DNA from: Lutimonas vermicola
GTDB taxonomy: Bacteria > Bacteroidota > Bacteroidia > Flavobacteriales > Flavobacteriaceae
Assembly (NCBI RefSeq): GCF_038433205.1
Contig: NZ_JBCDNA010000003.1
Coordinates: 744,001 to 808,000, forward strand
Direction: 5' to 3'
DNA: 64,000 bases
In this document: positions 36,276-45,489 of the stretch, piece by piece
Position numbering within the stretch: the first letter of the stretch is position 1
How the letters are laid out: every line of letters begins with the position of its first letter
Position numbers and translations under genes: made by a program
The notes under the pieces: generated by a model
What the model was told of the DNA's origin: nothing
Seen by the model: only the letters and a program-made list of their open reading frames with translations
Database searches by the model: none

Positions 36276-37493
36276 TTATTGTTCTGTCCTGAGGAATGGT
36301 TGCCATTTCATATAGGTGGCACTGCGCCAGAGCCATTCAAGCGGACCGTATTTAAACCTTTTGAGCCAGTATTTGCTCAGCAGGCTTTGAAGGGCTATTA
36401 TCAGCAGCCCCATCAAAAACAGATAGGAATATCGAATTTGTCCCAGATAGCCCAGGCCCCATCCAAAAAAGATAAAGGTACCTATCACTGATTGCAGGAC
36501 ATAATTGGTAAGTGCCATCCTGCCATAGGGAGCAAAAAAAGTCAATCTTTTTTCCCAGATATCCCTTTGGAACAATAAAAGGAAGCCACATAAAATAATG
36601 GTCGACATGGAGATATTGATCCAGTCCATAAAGTTCATACCAAATGTAAAATGCAAAGAGGCATTATCAACGGGCTGGGCAATGGTGGCAAACGTAGCGA
36701 AGGTGATCACCACCGAAACCAGCAAGCCTGCAATGGCCCATAACATAATGTTTTTGATCTTTTTGGCATGGCCGGCGATATCCTTAAAAACACCTGTTTT
36801 GCCCAGCCACAGGCCAATTAAAAAGTAACCGAATGTATAGTAGAACCGTCCAAATATCGACATTTGAAAATCGATTTTAGTCAGCATTCCATAAACGGCA
36901 TTGGATTTGAATACCTCAATCAGGCTACCATTTTGAATGCTGTCAAAATAGGTCAGGACCTGCTCATTATTGGTATCCATCATAGGGTGTATCCCTGTGA
37001 TGCTCTCTCCGCCGAAAATATAAAAGGCGATGAACCTGGGAATACCCAGGAAAATCAATCCGGCCGTGATCAGTATCCATTTGGCAGGAACCTTGTAAAA
37101 AGGAATAAGGAAAGGAGCCAAAACAGCATAGATGGTGAGAATGTCACCTCGATAAAATAGCTGATGGACATAGCCTATCACAAAAAGGAGCACGGCTCTC
37201 CAAATGAACCGGCCTCCGAATTTTATATTTTTTTCCTCGGCTGAATGCATTTGAATGGCAAAACTCAATCCGAAAATAATAGAAAACAAGGCAAAGAACT
37301 TACCCGCGAAAAAGAGTTGCAACAGTCCCTGTACAATCTGGTCGGGAAGGCCGTTTACCCCTTCCATAAAACCTTCGGGTGCAGGCCCGGCCATATATTG
37401 TTCAATCATATGCACGAGGACGACTCCGGCAAGGGCGAAACCTCTCAATGCATCTATACTGATAATTCTTTTGGTTTTGATAAGGCTGGTCAT
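36276..37493 (-). CDS. DUF418 membrane protein
   Basis: A 405-residue membrane protein with about nine hydrophobic segments. The N terminus RIISIDALRGFALAGVVLVHM and the C-terminal half (FFAPYGRMALTNYVLQSVIGTFIFFGWGLG, then YGPLEWLWRSATYMKWQP) are characteristic of the DUF418 family, related to acyltransferase-3 membrane proteins. The function is unknown; YxiO/YeiB relatives may transport or modify envelope components. It is a single gene. Confidence 0.9.
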   Translation of the reverse strand: MTSLIKTKRIISIDALRGFALAGVVLVHMIEQYMAGPAPEGFMEGVNGLPDQIVQGLLQLFFAGKFFALFSIIFGLSFAIQMHSAEEKNIKFGGRFIWRAVLLFVIGYVHQLFYRGDILTIYAVLAPFLIPFYKVPAKWILITAGLIFLGIPRFIAFYIFGGESITGIHPMMDTNNEQVLTYFDSIQNGSLIEVFKSNAVYGMLTKIDFQMSIFGRFYYTFGYFLIGLWLGKTGVFKDIAGHAKKIKNIMLWAIAGLLVSVVITFATFATIAQPVDNASLHFTFGMNFMDWINISMSTIILCGFLLLFQRDIWEKRLTFFAPYGRMALTNYVLQSVIGTFIFFGWGLGYLGQIRYSYLFLMGLLIIALQSLLSKYWLKRFKYGPLEWLWRSATYMKWQPFLRTEQ

Positions 37494-37705
37494 GGTTGGG
37501 CTGTTTTTAGACCAAAAAATCTGTTCATTAACCTGACGCTTTTACTGAGAAAATGTTACGTATAAAATTAAAAATAATTCTTTCAATTTCAGGGCAGTGT
37601 TATGGGGAGAAAAAAACAACTAGCCTTTAAATACTGACATCAATATATCCGGAAAAATTCTTATCGTACAGGAATTAAAGCAAAAATTGGTTGACTTGTT
37701 CAGTT

Positions 37706-38248
37706 TTATGCTGTTTCGATATACTGCTCATAAGCCAGTATCTTTTCTTCCAGCCTTTTCTCAAGATAGTGGTTCCCACCTTTAAGCATCGACAAGATCA
37801 CACAGGCCATAAGCAGATAGCCGATTCTTTTATTGTTATCCCAATGAGCAGGAGGAGGCTGCATATTAGACGTCCTGTCGGCCAGTTTTACGGCCCATAC
37901 TTCTTTGGGCTGTAATTTTATCCGTTCAAGGCTATCAGGAATTTGCGCCTCGGGTTCGAGGGCTTCATTTTTGGAAAGGGCCAAGACGGCATCGGCAATT
38001 TTTTTACCGAATGCGGCCTGCAGTTCGTCAAAAGTAGTGTTGGTATCTTCGAGCACATCGTGCAGCAGTGCCACCTGAACGGCAAAACCCAGGTCAAAAT
38101 GATCTGTATGCCGGGCTGCAATCATCGTTTCCATGGCTACGTTCGACAAGTGCAGCAAATAGCTGCTTTGCGTACCCGGAACTTTTTGATCTCGGTGCTT
38201 TTCACCGGCAAAGGCAATGGCTTTTTGATAAAGAGACTGTAGCTCCAT
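37706..38248 (-). CDS. HD-domain hydrolase, RelA/SpoT or MESH1-like
   Basis: A 180-residue stand-alone HD domain like the hydrolase half of SpoT. It has AIAFAGEKHRDQKVPGTQSSYLLHLSNVA (His), VALLHDVLEDTNTTFDEL (HDxxED) and VWAVKLADRTSNMQ (Asp/Arg). Small alarmone hydrolases degrade (p)ppGpp in other bacteria, so this may too; NADPH phosphatase activity is the alternative known for MESH1. No synthetase domain is present. It is divergent from mscL. Confidence 0.82.
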   Translation of the reverse strand: MELQSLYQKAIAFAGEKHRDQKVPGTQSSYLLHLSNVAMETMIAARHTDHFDLGFAVQVALLHDVLEDTNTTFDELQAAFGKKIADAVLALSKNEALEPEAQIPDSLERIKLQPKEVWAVKLADRTSNMQPPPAHWDNNKRIGYLLMACVILSMLKGGNHYLEKRLEEKILAYEQYIETA

Positions 38249-38364
38249 AAGAAAAGGATATTGAGGTTTAAAGATACCGAATTATAAAAACTTTTGAAAA
38301 ATCAAACTTGTTTTTGAACCAAAGCTTTTTACAAATATCTTTACCGGCTTAAAAATAACATATC

Positions 38365-38814
38365 ATGAAGCTATTTAAAGAGTTTAAGGATTTCGCGGTT
38401 AAAGGGAATATGATGGATATGGCCATAGGTATCATTATCGGAGCAGCCTTCAATAAAGTAATTGATGTCTTGGTCAAAAAGGTTTTGTTACCACCTTTAT
38501 CCTTGCTTTCGGGTAATACGAACATGGGCGATAAGCGGATCGTCTTAAAAGATGCTATCATTGCCGCTGATGGTTCAGTTACCAAGGAAGAGGTAGCCAT
38601 TGGTTACGGGGCTTTGTTCGAAGCGGCCATCGATTTTTTTATCATTGGCTTTACCATTTTTATCGTGGTTAAGTTTATGAACCGTCTCATCAAAAAAGCA
38701 GAAGACACCACAGATGCAACTGTAGAAACGCCCAAGAATATAGAGTTGCTAAGTAAATTGACTGATCTGATGGAGGAGCAAAATGCTTTGTTGAAAGTGA
38801 GAAGTGAGAAGTGA
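38365..38814 (+). CDS. mscL: Large-conductance mechanosensitive channel
   Basis: A 149-residue channel releasing solutes on osmotic down-shock. It has KEFKDFAVKGNMMDMAIGIIIGAAFNKVI (TM1 and pore), a periplasmic loop, and TM2 (ALFEAAIDFFIIGFTIFIVVKFMNRL). The cytoplasmic end helix (LLSKLTDLMEEQNALLK) is typical of the family. The last residues VRSEK and the stop are encoded by a 7-bp microsatellite that continues for 59 bp beyond the stop. A TATCTTTA element lies about 22 nt upstream. Confidence 0.95.
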   Translation: MKLFKEFKDFAVKGNMMDMAIGIIIGAAFNKVIDVLVKKVLLPPLSLLSGNTNMGDKRIVLKDAIIAADGSVTKEEVAIGYGALFEAAIDFFIIGFTIFIVVKFMNRLIKKAEDTTDATVETPKNIELLSKLTDLMEEQNALLKVRSEK

Positions 38815-38873
38815 GAAGTGAGAAGTGAGAAGTGAGAAGGGAGAAGGGAGAAGGGAGAAGGGAGAAGGGAGAT
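38796..38873 (+). repeat. 7-bp microsatellite, agtgaga then agggaga units
   Basis: About 11 tandem 7-bp units, six of agtgaga followed by five of agggaga. It overlaps the last six codons of mscL. A degenerate copy is at 20143-20180. Confidence 0.9.
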
Positions 38874-38884
38874 GGATAGCTCAT

Positions 38885-38938
38885 CACCTCGGAAGTGAGC
38901 ACCTCGGAAGTGAGCGCCTCGGAAGTGATCGCCTCACG
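38885..38938 (+). repeat. 15-bp minisatellite, unit cacctcggaagtgag
   Basis: Three full units (38885, 38900, 38915) and a partial fourth. Related to the 15-bp array at 45221-45290, but with the core in inverted orientation. Confidence 0.85.
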
Positions 38939-38970
38939 TGCGGGGTGATGAGTTAAGATTCGATATTCAT

Positions 38971-39429
38971 TCAACCATCGTGACTCGCCACTTTTTCCGA
39001 GCTATTAACTTTAAAATCAAAGCGCTGATACAATTCCATCACATTATCAACGCCGTCGAGGCCGCAGAGATAGTCAATGGCAGCACAAAGGCCCTTAAAC
39101 ATCATTTCTTTATCGATGACCGGGGCGGGTTTGAGCAAGTGATTTCTGGAAGTAAGCCGGTAACCGCAGGCTTTTAAAAACACCTCTTCAATACTTAACA
39201 ATTCCAGAGGGGAATACCCATTGATCCTTTTACCTAAAGTTTCATGTAAGCGACCCAAATAGTTTAGTTTGACCGAGCCGTGAATATCAGTAAAGTGTTT
39301 CCAGCTGTCAATGCGATCACAAATATTTCCAACGGCACAATGACAACAATCTTCAGGATCCAACTGGTCATTGTAAAACGCAGTATACAGTTTTTCAAGG
39401 GCGATTTCGAGTCTGTAGGGCAGGTGCAT
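38971..39429 (-). CDS. Conserved-looking cytoplasmic protein of unknown function
   Basis: A 152-residue protein without signal or membrane segment. It has a Cys/His cluster (DPEDCCHCAVGNICD near residues 25-39) that could bind a metal, then helical sequence (YSPLELLSIEEVFLKACGY, FKGLCAAIDYLCGLDGVD). I do not recognise a named domain. The start at 39429 gives MHLPYRLEIALEKLY, which looks like a natural N terminus. Confidence 0.75.
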   Translation of the reverse strand: MHLPYRLEIALEKLYTAFYNDQLDPEDCCHCAVGNICDRIDSWKHFTDIHGSVKLNYLGRLHETLGKRINGYSPLELLSIEEVFLKACGYRLTSRNHLLKPAPVIDKEMMFKGLCAAIDYLCGLDGVDNVMELYQRFDFKVNSSEKVASHDG

Positions 39430-39482
39430 CTTATTAGTTTTAATGAAGGTTTAAGATACTAAAAAAAATTAAAAAACAAGGC

Positions 39483-40850
39483 TCAGGTTTTTTTTCGCTT
39501 TCGAATTCCTTTTATATCAAAGTTTTCTCTGTGAATTTTATAAAGACGGATTCTGCGGTCTTGAGAAGATTTAAAACTCGTGATCATATCTTCTTTTGAG
39601 CGCAGTAAGACGCCAATTTTTATGTTGATGTCTTTAATCTTTTGTACTTTGATACGCTCGTTATGGGTCGGGCTGTATTGTGGTTTTTCGACGATTTGCA
39701 GGATCTTGCTCGACGAAACCTCTTTTTCATTTAGCAGCAGCCTGATAATCGCCATGGATTCCTGGTCAAACTCTGTAAATTTAAGGTGGTAGCGAAGCCC
39801 GTTATCAAGCAGTTTGATCTTGTTCCTGCTCAAAGAATATTTTTTGAGCAGCCAGAAAATCATTATGATAAAAAGCATGACCAGAAAAAAAACACCTCCA
39901 TGCTTCAGCCAGTAGGCCTGGTTTTTGTAAAAATTTGTCTGTTCAATGGTTTTCCCAAAAAAATCTGCCTCTTGAACGATATACAGATATGCGCCGGTAC
40001 TGTTGGCAAGAAACATATAAAACCGTCCACCGGCATAACTTATATAGCGAATTCCATTAATCTGGGCTGTTATGGGACTATGCAGATAGACTGTTTTGGT
40101 ATTGCGCTCTATGTCAATCACAGTGATATGGTTGTTATTGACCAAAACCAGTTTATTGCGGTATGGAATCGATTTAGGAAACTGTTCGATCTCCTCGTGT
40201 TTACCCAGAAAATTCCATGTAGTGGTTTTAAAATCAAATGCCCAGAGCTCATTGTTACTCAGTTGTTCCCTGCGATTATTTGGGTTTACTGTGCTCCCGC
40301 CAAAAACATGAAAGAGATTCTTGTCTTTGATAACATAGGGATAGCCTATTCCTTGAGGGACTACTTTAGATTCAATAGGGTGGTAGACTTCCCATTCATT
40401 TTGATTCATATCAAAATACGTAAAAAAATCGCGATTTGACCAAAAGCCATAACCCCCGTATTTAAAAAGTGTACCCTCATGCTCAAAAATGGGGGCCCCG
40501 TATTGCATGCCGTGATCAAAGGAATTATCAATTCGTTTAACGGTATCATTTTGTACGGAATACACCATGCCACCACTACCACTAACAAAATAAATGTTGT
40601 TTGACATCCAAACAGGGCTTAAAGTCAGGTAATCGTTACCCGGACTAAGACCTTCTTCATAGATAAGGGGGGCTGTTCGTTTTTCAAAATTAAATAGGTC
40701 GATGGTCAAGATACGATCATCTAAATACACGTGAAATTCTTGCCTGAGAGTATCGAGAGATGAATTTTTATAACCGGTCATATCCCCCAGGTAAATTTTT
40801 TGTGAAAATACGTTAAGGCTTATAAATATGGTAAAAAAAAATAATCTCAT
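39483..40850 (-). CDS. One-pass membrane protein: propeller-like sensor with cytoplasmic basic domain
   Basis: A 455-residue protein. It has a signal peptide (1-16), an extracytoplasmic domain of about 290 residues with kelch-like strands (VFGGSTVNPNN, NELWAFDFKTTTWNFLGK, FMYFDMNQNEW-like), a single membrane helix (about 319-335, GVFFLVMLFIIMIFWLL), and a basic cytoplasmic tail (340-455). The tail is helical (FDQESMAIIRLLLNEKEVSS, ERIKVQKIKDINIKIGVLLR) and ends in KGIRKRKKT. It looks like a one-component transmembrane regulator with a winged-helix-like tail, but no named DNA-binding domain is certain. A PAS-LuxR gene is divergent 65 bp away. Confidence 0.75.
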   Translation of the reverse strand: MRLFFFTIFISLNVFSQKIYLGDMTGYKNSSLDTLRQEFHVYLDDRILTIDLFNFEKRTAPLIYEEGLSPGNDYLTLSPVWMSNNIYFVSGSGGMVYSVQNDTVKRIDNSFDHGMQYGAPIFEHEGTLFKYGGYGFWSNRDFFTYFDMNQNEWEVYHPIESKVVPQGIGYPYVIKDKNLFHVFGGSTVNPNNRREQLSNNELWAFDFKTTTWNFLGKHEEIEQFPKSIPYRNKLVLVNNNHITVIDIERNTKTVYLHSPITAQINGIRYISYAGGRFYMFLANSTGAYLYIVQEADFFGKTIEQTNFYKNQAYWLKHGGVFFLVMLFIIMIFWLLKKYSLSRNKIKLLDNGLRYHLKFTEFDQESMAIIRLLLNEKEVSSSKILQIVEKPQYSPTHNERIKVQKIKDINIKIGVLLRSKEDMITSFKSSQDRRIRLYKIHRENFDIKGIRKRKKT

Positions 40851-40915
40851 TATTATGCGAGGATATAATCAATCCAAATATACGGTTTAATTTTACATGT
40901 ATAATAAAGCCCCTT

Positions 40916-41698
40916 ATGAAAGGTCATTTTAATAGACATCGCGATGCACTGATCGACAATATCGATACTTTGGAGATGGAAGCTTTTTTTGAAAAGGTTA
41001 CCGGTATGTTGTCTGGTGTTCCGGATCAGGGCCAAACAGAAGCAGCCTTGCCCGGGGAACTTCATTTATTGCCAGGGGAATGCCATTTTATCACAGATTA
41101 TAAGGCAAAGCGATTGTTGTTTAAAAAAGGATTTGATCAATTGCTGGGATATAAAGATGCTGAGGTAGATTTTGACTTTGTCTTTAAAGGCTATCACCAT
41201 GAGGATGCCGTTATGGTGAGTCAGGTCATCAAGTCAGTGATCGCAAGTGCCGTAAATTCATTTACAAAAGATCCTGACCTGCAATTGAGCATGACTTACC
41301 GAAGAAAGCGAAAAGACGGGAGCTATATTCATTTACTGAGCCAGTCATCGGTATACGAGCAGGATGATCAGGGAAACCTTTTAAAATCGTTTACCCGGTT
41401 AACCGATATCTCTTATTTAAATATACAGACCCCTGTGAGCTGGTCGGTACGCTCAAATAATGTGGATGATGAATTTATTCAAGGCAAAATATCCAAAGCC
41501 TTTGAAAACCCTTTTACAAAAAGAGAGATCGAAGTAATCAGGGAAATTCAAAAAGGAGGTTCGAATAAAGAGATCGCAGAGAAATTATTTGTAAGCCACC
41601 ACACGATTGCCACACACCGCAAGAATATTTTCGGTAAATGCAACTGCCAGAACATAGTTGACCTGTTGATGTTCTGCAGGCAGCTAAAGATTATTTAA
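40916..41698 (+). CDS. LuxR-type transcriptional regulator with PAS-like domain
   Basis: A 260-residue regulator with a PAS-like region (about 55-165; KRLLFKKGFDQLLGYKDAEVDFDF, DLQLSMTYRRKRKDGSYIHL) and a C-terminal GerE helix-turn-helix (about 198-255; TKREIEVIREIQKGGSNKEIAEKLFVSHHTIATH). PAS domains usually sense a small ligand or redox state. It is divergent from the kelch-type membrane protein, so the two may act together. A strong terminator follows. Confidence 0.88.
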   Translation: MKGHFNRHRDALIDNIDTLEMEAFFEKVTGMLSGVPDQGQTEAALPGELHLLPGECHFITDYKAKRLLFKKGFDQLLGYKDAEVDFDFVFKGYHHEDAVMVSQVIKSVIASAVNSFTKDPDLQLSMTYRRKRKDGSYIHLLSQSSVYEQDDQGNLLKSFTRLTDISYLNIQTPVSWSVRSNNVDDEFIQGKISKAFENPFTKREIEVIREIQKGGSNKEIAEKLFVSHHTIATHRKNIFGKCNCQNIVDLLMFCRQLKII

Positions 41699-41741
41699 AA
41701 GGAACATCAGCCTGGCAAAACCATTTTCCCCTCTTTACACC

Positions 41742-41763
41742 ACAGCCCCTTTTCAGGGGCTGT
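41742..41763 (+). terminator. Strong terminator of the LuxR-type gene
   Basis: ACAGCCCC / GGGGCTGT 8-bp GC-rich stem, TTTTCA loop, followed by TTTTTT. Confidence 0.95.
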
Positions 41764-41887
41764 TTTTTTGGGTATGTCTTTTCTCTAAAACCGGTTAAAC
41801 AATTAGGTAAAGGATCGGAGAATTTTTTCAAGTGAATTATTATCTTTACAAACCCGCCTGAACGGGTAAAATCATGAATACTTCCTT

Positions 41888-43186
41888 ATGATGAATAGAT
41901 ATACTTTTTCTGTACTGCTTTTTTTTATAAGCTTTTTTATTTCAAATGCACAGGTCGAAAACCTCGATACCCTGTTGTTTGAACTTCCCGATGTGATTTT
42001 CGCAAAGCTGGAGCCGGCCAAAGGTTATCAGGCAACCTATGAATTAAAGATCAAACAACCTTTAGACCATGAAGATTCTTCAAAAGGGTTTTTTTATCAA
42101 AAGGCGTTTTTAACCCACAAAGGGTTTGACAGGCCCACTGTACTTATAACCGAAGGATACGACAGGGATGAAAACAGGATTTATGAACTCACAGATTTTA
42201 TAGGCGCAAACCAGATCGATGTGGAGCATCGGTTTTTTGGAGAAAGCCTGCCCGATTCATTGGATTATGACTACCTGAACTTAAAACAGGCCACTGCCGA
42301 CCTGCACCATATCAAACAACTTTTTGAAAGGCTTTATGCCGGGAAATGGGTGAGCACCGGAATTTCCAAAGGAGGGGCAACGACCATTTACTACCGTTAC
42401 TTCTATCCGGATGATGTTGATGTGAGCGTACCCTACGTGGCTCCGATCAACAGGGAATTGGAGGATCAAAGATTGTACAGTTTCCTGGAAACAATTGGCT
42501 CGGATGAGTGCAGGGGGAAAATAAGGGCATTTCAAGAGCGAATCCTGTCTGACAGGGATCAGGCACTGCCGCTCTTAAAGTTTTATAGTTTAGGGGCCAA
42601 AGTAAATTATACCTACCATACTTTTGAGGAGGCTTTTGAATATACCGTCCTGGAATATCCTTTTTCATTTTGGCAGTATGGCAAGGATTGTTCTGCGATT
42701 CCGGATGAAAACGCTTCGACGGCACAGATGGTGACCTACCTTCTTTCTGTTTCCGATATTGCCTTTTTTGGAGATGAACAGATCAAAAAATATGGTTCAC
42801 ATTATTACCAGTCTGCTCAGGAAATGGGTTATTATGGATACGAGACAAGTAAATTTGAAGGATTTCTAGTGGCGCTTCCAAATGACGAGAATCCTCAAGC
42901 CACCTTTGTGCCGAATAAAATGGAGGTTGAATTTGACGGGCAGCTTTTAAAAGACGTCAATAACTGGCTCGAAAAAGGAGTAGACCGAATGGCCTATATC
43001 AATGGTGCCATAGATACCTGGTCTGCAACTGCTGTCCCGCAAAGTGAAAAGGGAGATTCAGAATGGTTTTTTCTCAAAGGGAAACACCACGGTAATGCCC
43101 GGATCACCGAAATGACCGACACAGAAAAAGAAAGGTTTACGGCGACATTGGAAAAATGGCTTTCTATAAACATAGAGAACCCTTAG
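41888..43186 (+). CDS. Secreted S37-type serine peptidase
   Basis: A 432-residue secreted protein (signal peptide MMNRYTFSVLLFFISFFISNA). It is an alpha/beta hydrolase peptidase of the S37 (PS-10) family: VEHRFFGESLPDSLDY, nucleophile in STGISKGGATTIYYRYFYPDDVDVSVPYVAP, acid in NGAIDTWSA and His in GKHHGNARI. S37 enzymes are tripeptidyl aminopeptidases; S28 is a near alternative. A tiny 5-codon frame (ATG at 41874) ends by overlapping this ATG, and a TATCTTTA element and a small ACCCG/CGGGT hairpin lie upstream. Confidence 0.87.
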   Translation: MMNRYTFSVLLFFISFFISNAQVENLDTLLFELPDVIFAKLEPAKGYQATYELKIKQPLDHEDSSKGFFYQKAFLTHKGFDRPTVLITEGYDRDENRIYELTDFIGANQIDVEHRFFGESLPDSLDYDYLNLKQATADLHHIKQLFERLYAGKWVSTGISKGGATTIYYRYFYPDDVDVSVPYVAPINRELEDQRLYSFLETIGSDECRGKIRAFQERILSDRDQALPLLKFYSLGAKVNYTYHTFEEAFEYTVLEYPFSFWQYGKDCSAIPDENASTAQMVTYLLSVSDIAFFGDEQIKKYGSHYYQSAQEMGYYGYETSKFEGFLVALPNDENPQATFVPNKMEVEFDGQLLKDVNNWLEKGVDRMAYINGAIDTWSATAVPQSEKGDSEWFFLKGKHHGNARITEMTDTEKERFTATLEKWLSINIENP

Positions 43187-43228
43187 TCATTAAGTCTGAT
43201 CTCTTTTTTTTGTGATCTTTTATGGATG

Positions 43229-43897
43229 TTACTTTCTGATTTTTTTGATAAGTGCCAGTATTGATCTTACATCGTGTTCCAGTTTTACAAAGTCTTTATT
43301 GGCAAGAAGCTCTTTGGAAATCAATTGAGAACCCATACCAACACAGGTCACTCCGGCATCAAACCATCCTGTTAAATTTTCAAGGGTAGGAGATACGCCT
43401 CCTGTGGGCATGATGCTTGTCCAGGGCTGGGGCCCTTTTATGCCTTTGACAAATTGGGGCCCGTAGATGTCACCGGGGAACAGTTTCACGATTTCACAAC
43501 CCAGTTCCTCGGCTCTTGTAATTTCTGTTAAGGTTCCGCATCCTGGAGACCACAACACTTTTCGTCTGTTACATACTATGGCAATGTCTTCCCTTAAGAC
43601 AGGTGTTACGATAAAATTTGCGCCCAGGGCCATATAGAGAGAAGCCGCCCCTGCATCAGTTACAGAGCCGACGCCCATGATCATCCCGGGGAGTTCTTTG
43701 ATGGCGTATTTTGTTAATTCACCAAAAACTTCATGTGCAAAATCACCCCGGGCAGTGAACTCCATCAAGCGGGCACCTCCGTTATAACATGCTTTAAGAA
43801 CTTTTTTGCTTAGCTCAGCATCATTATTGAAAAACAAAGGAACCAATCCGGTTTCCTTCATGACCTGTGCTACTTCCAGTCTAGTGTATTGTGCCAT
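43229..43897 (-). CDS. eda: KDPG/KHG aldolase
   Basis: A 222-residue class I aldolase cleaving 2-keto-3-deoxy-6-phosphogluconate to pyruvate and glyceraldehyde 3-phosphate. It has GARLMEFTARG (Glu), GVGSVTDAGAA, FIVTPVLRED (Schiff-base Lys replaced in this alignment by the following region CNRRKVLWSPGCGTLTE) and VKLFPGDIYGPQFVKGIKGP (Lys). MPTGGVSPTLENL closes the barrel. It lies 98 bp downstream of the KDG kinase gene on the same strand; together they form the KDG branch used for uronates. Confidence 0.88.
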   Translation of the reverse strand: MAQYTRLEVAQVMKETGLVPLFFNNDAELSKKVLKACYNGGARLMEFTARGDFAHEVFGELTKYAIKELPGMIMGVGSVTDAGAASLYMALGANFIVTPVLREDIAIVCNRRKVLWSPGCGTLTEITRAEELGCEIVKLFPGDIYGPQFVKGIKGPQPWTSIMPTGGVSPTLENLTGWFDAGVTCVGMGSQLISKELLANKDFVKLEHDVRSILALIKKIRK

Positions 43898-43995
43898 TTT
43901 CTTCTTTTTTTTGTTCAGTGCATAAAACCATTTTGTCTACGGGGCACCTGACGGTTTTTTAAATACAAATTCAAAAATAACTAATATTCAATATT

Positions 43996-45036
43996 TTATC
44001 TCGCAACCCTTCCTGAAGCATCACCTCCCATTAATTTTTCTACTTCAGCAACCGTTACCAGGTTTGCATCTCCTTTGATCGTGTGTTTTAAACAGGAGGC
44101 TGCAACCGCAAAGTCTAAAGCGTTTTGGTCATTATCAGGATAGGATAATAAGCCATAGATCAGGCCGCCCATAAACGAATCGCCACCGCCTACGCGATCT
44201 ACAATATCAGTGATTTGATATTGACGCGATACATACATTTTGCTCCCGTCATATAAAACCCCCGCCCAGGTATTGTGTGAAGCGGATATAGATCCCCTTA
44301 AGGTCGTTATTACTTTTTTGGCTTTTGGGAATTTCTCCATCATTTGTTGACACACAGACAAGAAAGCCTCTGCTTTTACATCATGCCCCTGTGTGGTAAT
44401 ATCCAGACCCTCGGGTTTAATGCCAAAGTGCATTTCTGCGTCTTCCTCATTGCCCAAAATGATATCACAATAGGAGGTAAGTTCTGTCATGATTGCCTCA
44501 CGGTCCCCTCCGTATTTCCATAACTTGGCCCGGTAATTTAAATCAGTGGATATCGTTATGCCTAAATTACTGGCTGCTTTGACTGCTTCCAGGCAGACAT
44601 CTGCCGCACCTTGCGAAATGGCAGGGGTAATACCGGTCCAGTGAAACCATTCTGCGCCTTCAAACACTTTGTTCCAGTCGATCATTCCTGATTCAATTTC
44701 GGCAATAGCAGAATGGGCCCTGTCGTAGACTACTTTGGATCCTCTTGATACTGCTCCGGTCTCTAAAAAATAGATACCGAGGCGCTCCCCGCCGTATACG
44801 ATTTTATCGACGCCTACGCCTCGTTTTCGCATTTCCATCATGGCACATGCTCCGATATCATTTTTCGGCAAGCGGGTTACAAAATCTACTGAAATCCCAT
44901 AATTAGCAAGCGACACAGCCACATTCGATTCTCCACCACCATAAATGGCGTCAAATTGGTCTGTTTGTGAGAACCTTAAAAACCCGGGAGGTGCCAAACG
45001 CAGCATGATCTCTCCAAATGTTATGACTTTACTCAT
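43996..45036 (-). CDS. kdgK: 2-keto-3-deoxygluconate kinase (PfkB family)
   Basis: A 346-residue PfkB-type sugar kinase. It has GGGESNVAVSLANYG (substrate site), NYRAKLWKYG, ILGNEEDAEMHFGI, and the ATP/anion-hole motif DRVGGGDSFMGGLIYGLL with the catalytic Asp. It would phosphorylate KDG to KDPG, the substrate of the aldolase next to it, linking alginate or pectin uronates to central metabolism. Other PfkB substrates cannot be excluded, but the neighbour is strong support. Confidence 0.9.
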   Translation of the reverse strand: MSKVITFGEIMLRLAPPGFLRFSQTDQFDAIYGGGESNVAVSLANYGISVDFVTRLPKNDIGACAMMEMRKRGVGVDKIVYGGERLGIYFLETGAVSRGSKVVYDRAHSAIAEIESGMIDWNKVFEGAEWFHWTGITPAISQGAADVCLEAVKAASNLGITISTDLNYRAKLWKYGGDREAIMTELTSYCDIILGNEEDAEMHFGIKPEGLDITTQGHDVKAEAFLSVCQQMMEKFPKAKKVITTLRGSISASHNTWAGVLYDGSKMYVSRQYQITDIVDRVGGGDSFMGGLIYGLLSYPDNDQNALDFAVAASCLKHTIKGDANLVTVAEVEKLMGGDASGRVAR

Positions 45037-45489
45037 TTTTTAAATGTTTTATAAATTTAATAATCCTGGCGAAAACATTGATATTCTTATCAAAGAAAAT
45101 GCAAGGTATAATGAACGTAAAGAAAGGGATTTTCAACTCAATGATCATTAGATCATTAGACAATTAGGTCATGGGACCATCAGATCTTGAATCGAATGGA
45201 CTGAAGGTATCATTTCTCATCGCCTCACTTCCGATCGCCTCACTTCCGATCGCCTCACTTCCGATCGCCTCACTTCCGATCGCCTCGCAAGTGAGCACCT
45301 GAGAAGCAGTTTTCCAAAAGAAAAAGCAGATCTTCATTTCTAATCTTTAACAGGTATGATTCAATATTCAGGGTTATGTATTCAGACGTGGATGCTAGTC
45401 CTTAGCTGATAAGCGATAAAACGCAGAACATATCCATGCCTCTATCCGGCACGGGTTTTCAAATTTTATGTTTGAGTTGTCGCATGGTT
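45037..45489. other. Spacer with minisatellite upstream of kdgK
   Basis: No gene seen. It contains gatcattagatcattaga-type short repeats at about 45143-45175 and the 15-bp array at 45221-45290. Confidence 0.6.
45221..45290 (+). repeat. 15-bp minisatellite, unit cgcctcacttccgat
   Basis: Four exact tandem units (45221-45280), then a changed unit cgcctcgcaagtgagcac. The core TCACTTCC is the reverse complement of the core GGAAGTGA of the array at 38885. Confidence 0.9.

Noticed and set aside
39786..40439. 217-codon plus-strand frame
   Set aside because: Antisense to the kelch-type membrane protein, which has a signal peptide and membrane helix in its own frame.
41874..41891. Five-codon leader peptide overlapping the S37 peptidase start
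   Set aside because: Too short to separate from chance; the ATG may simply be an out-of-frame alternative.
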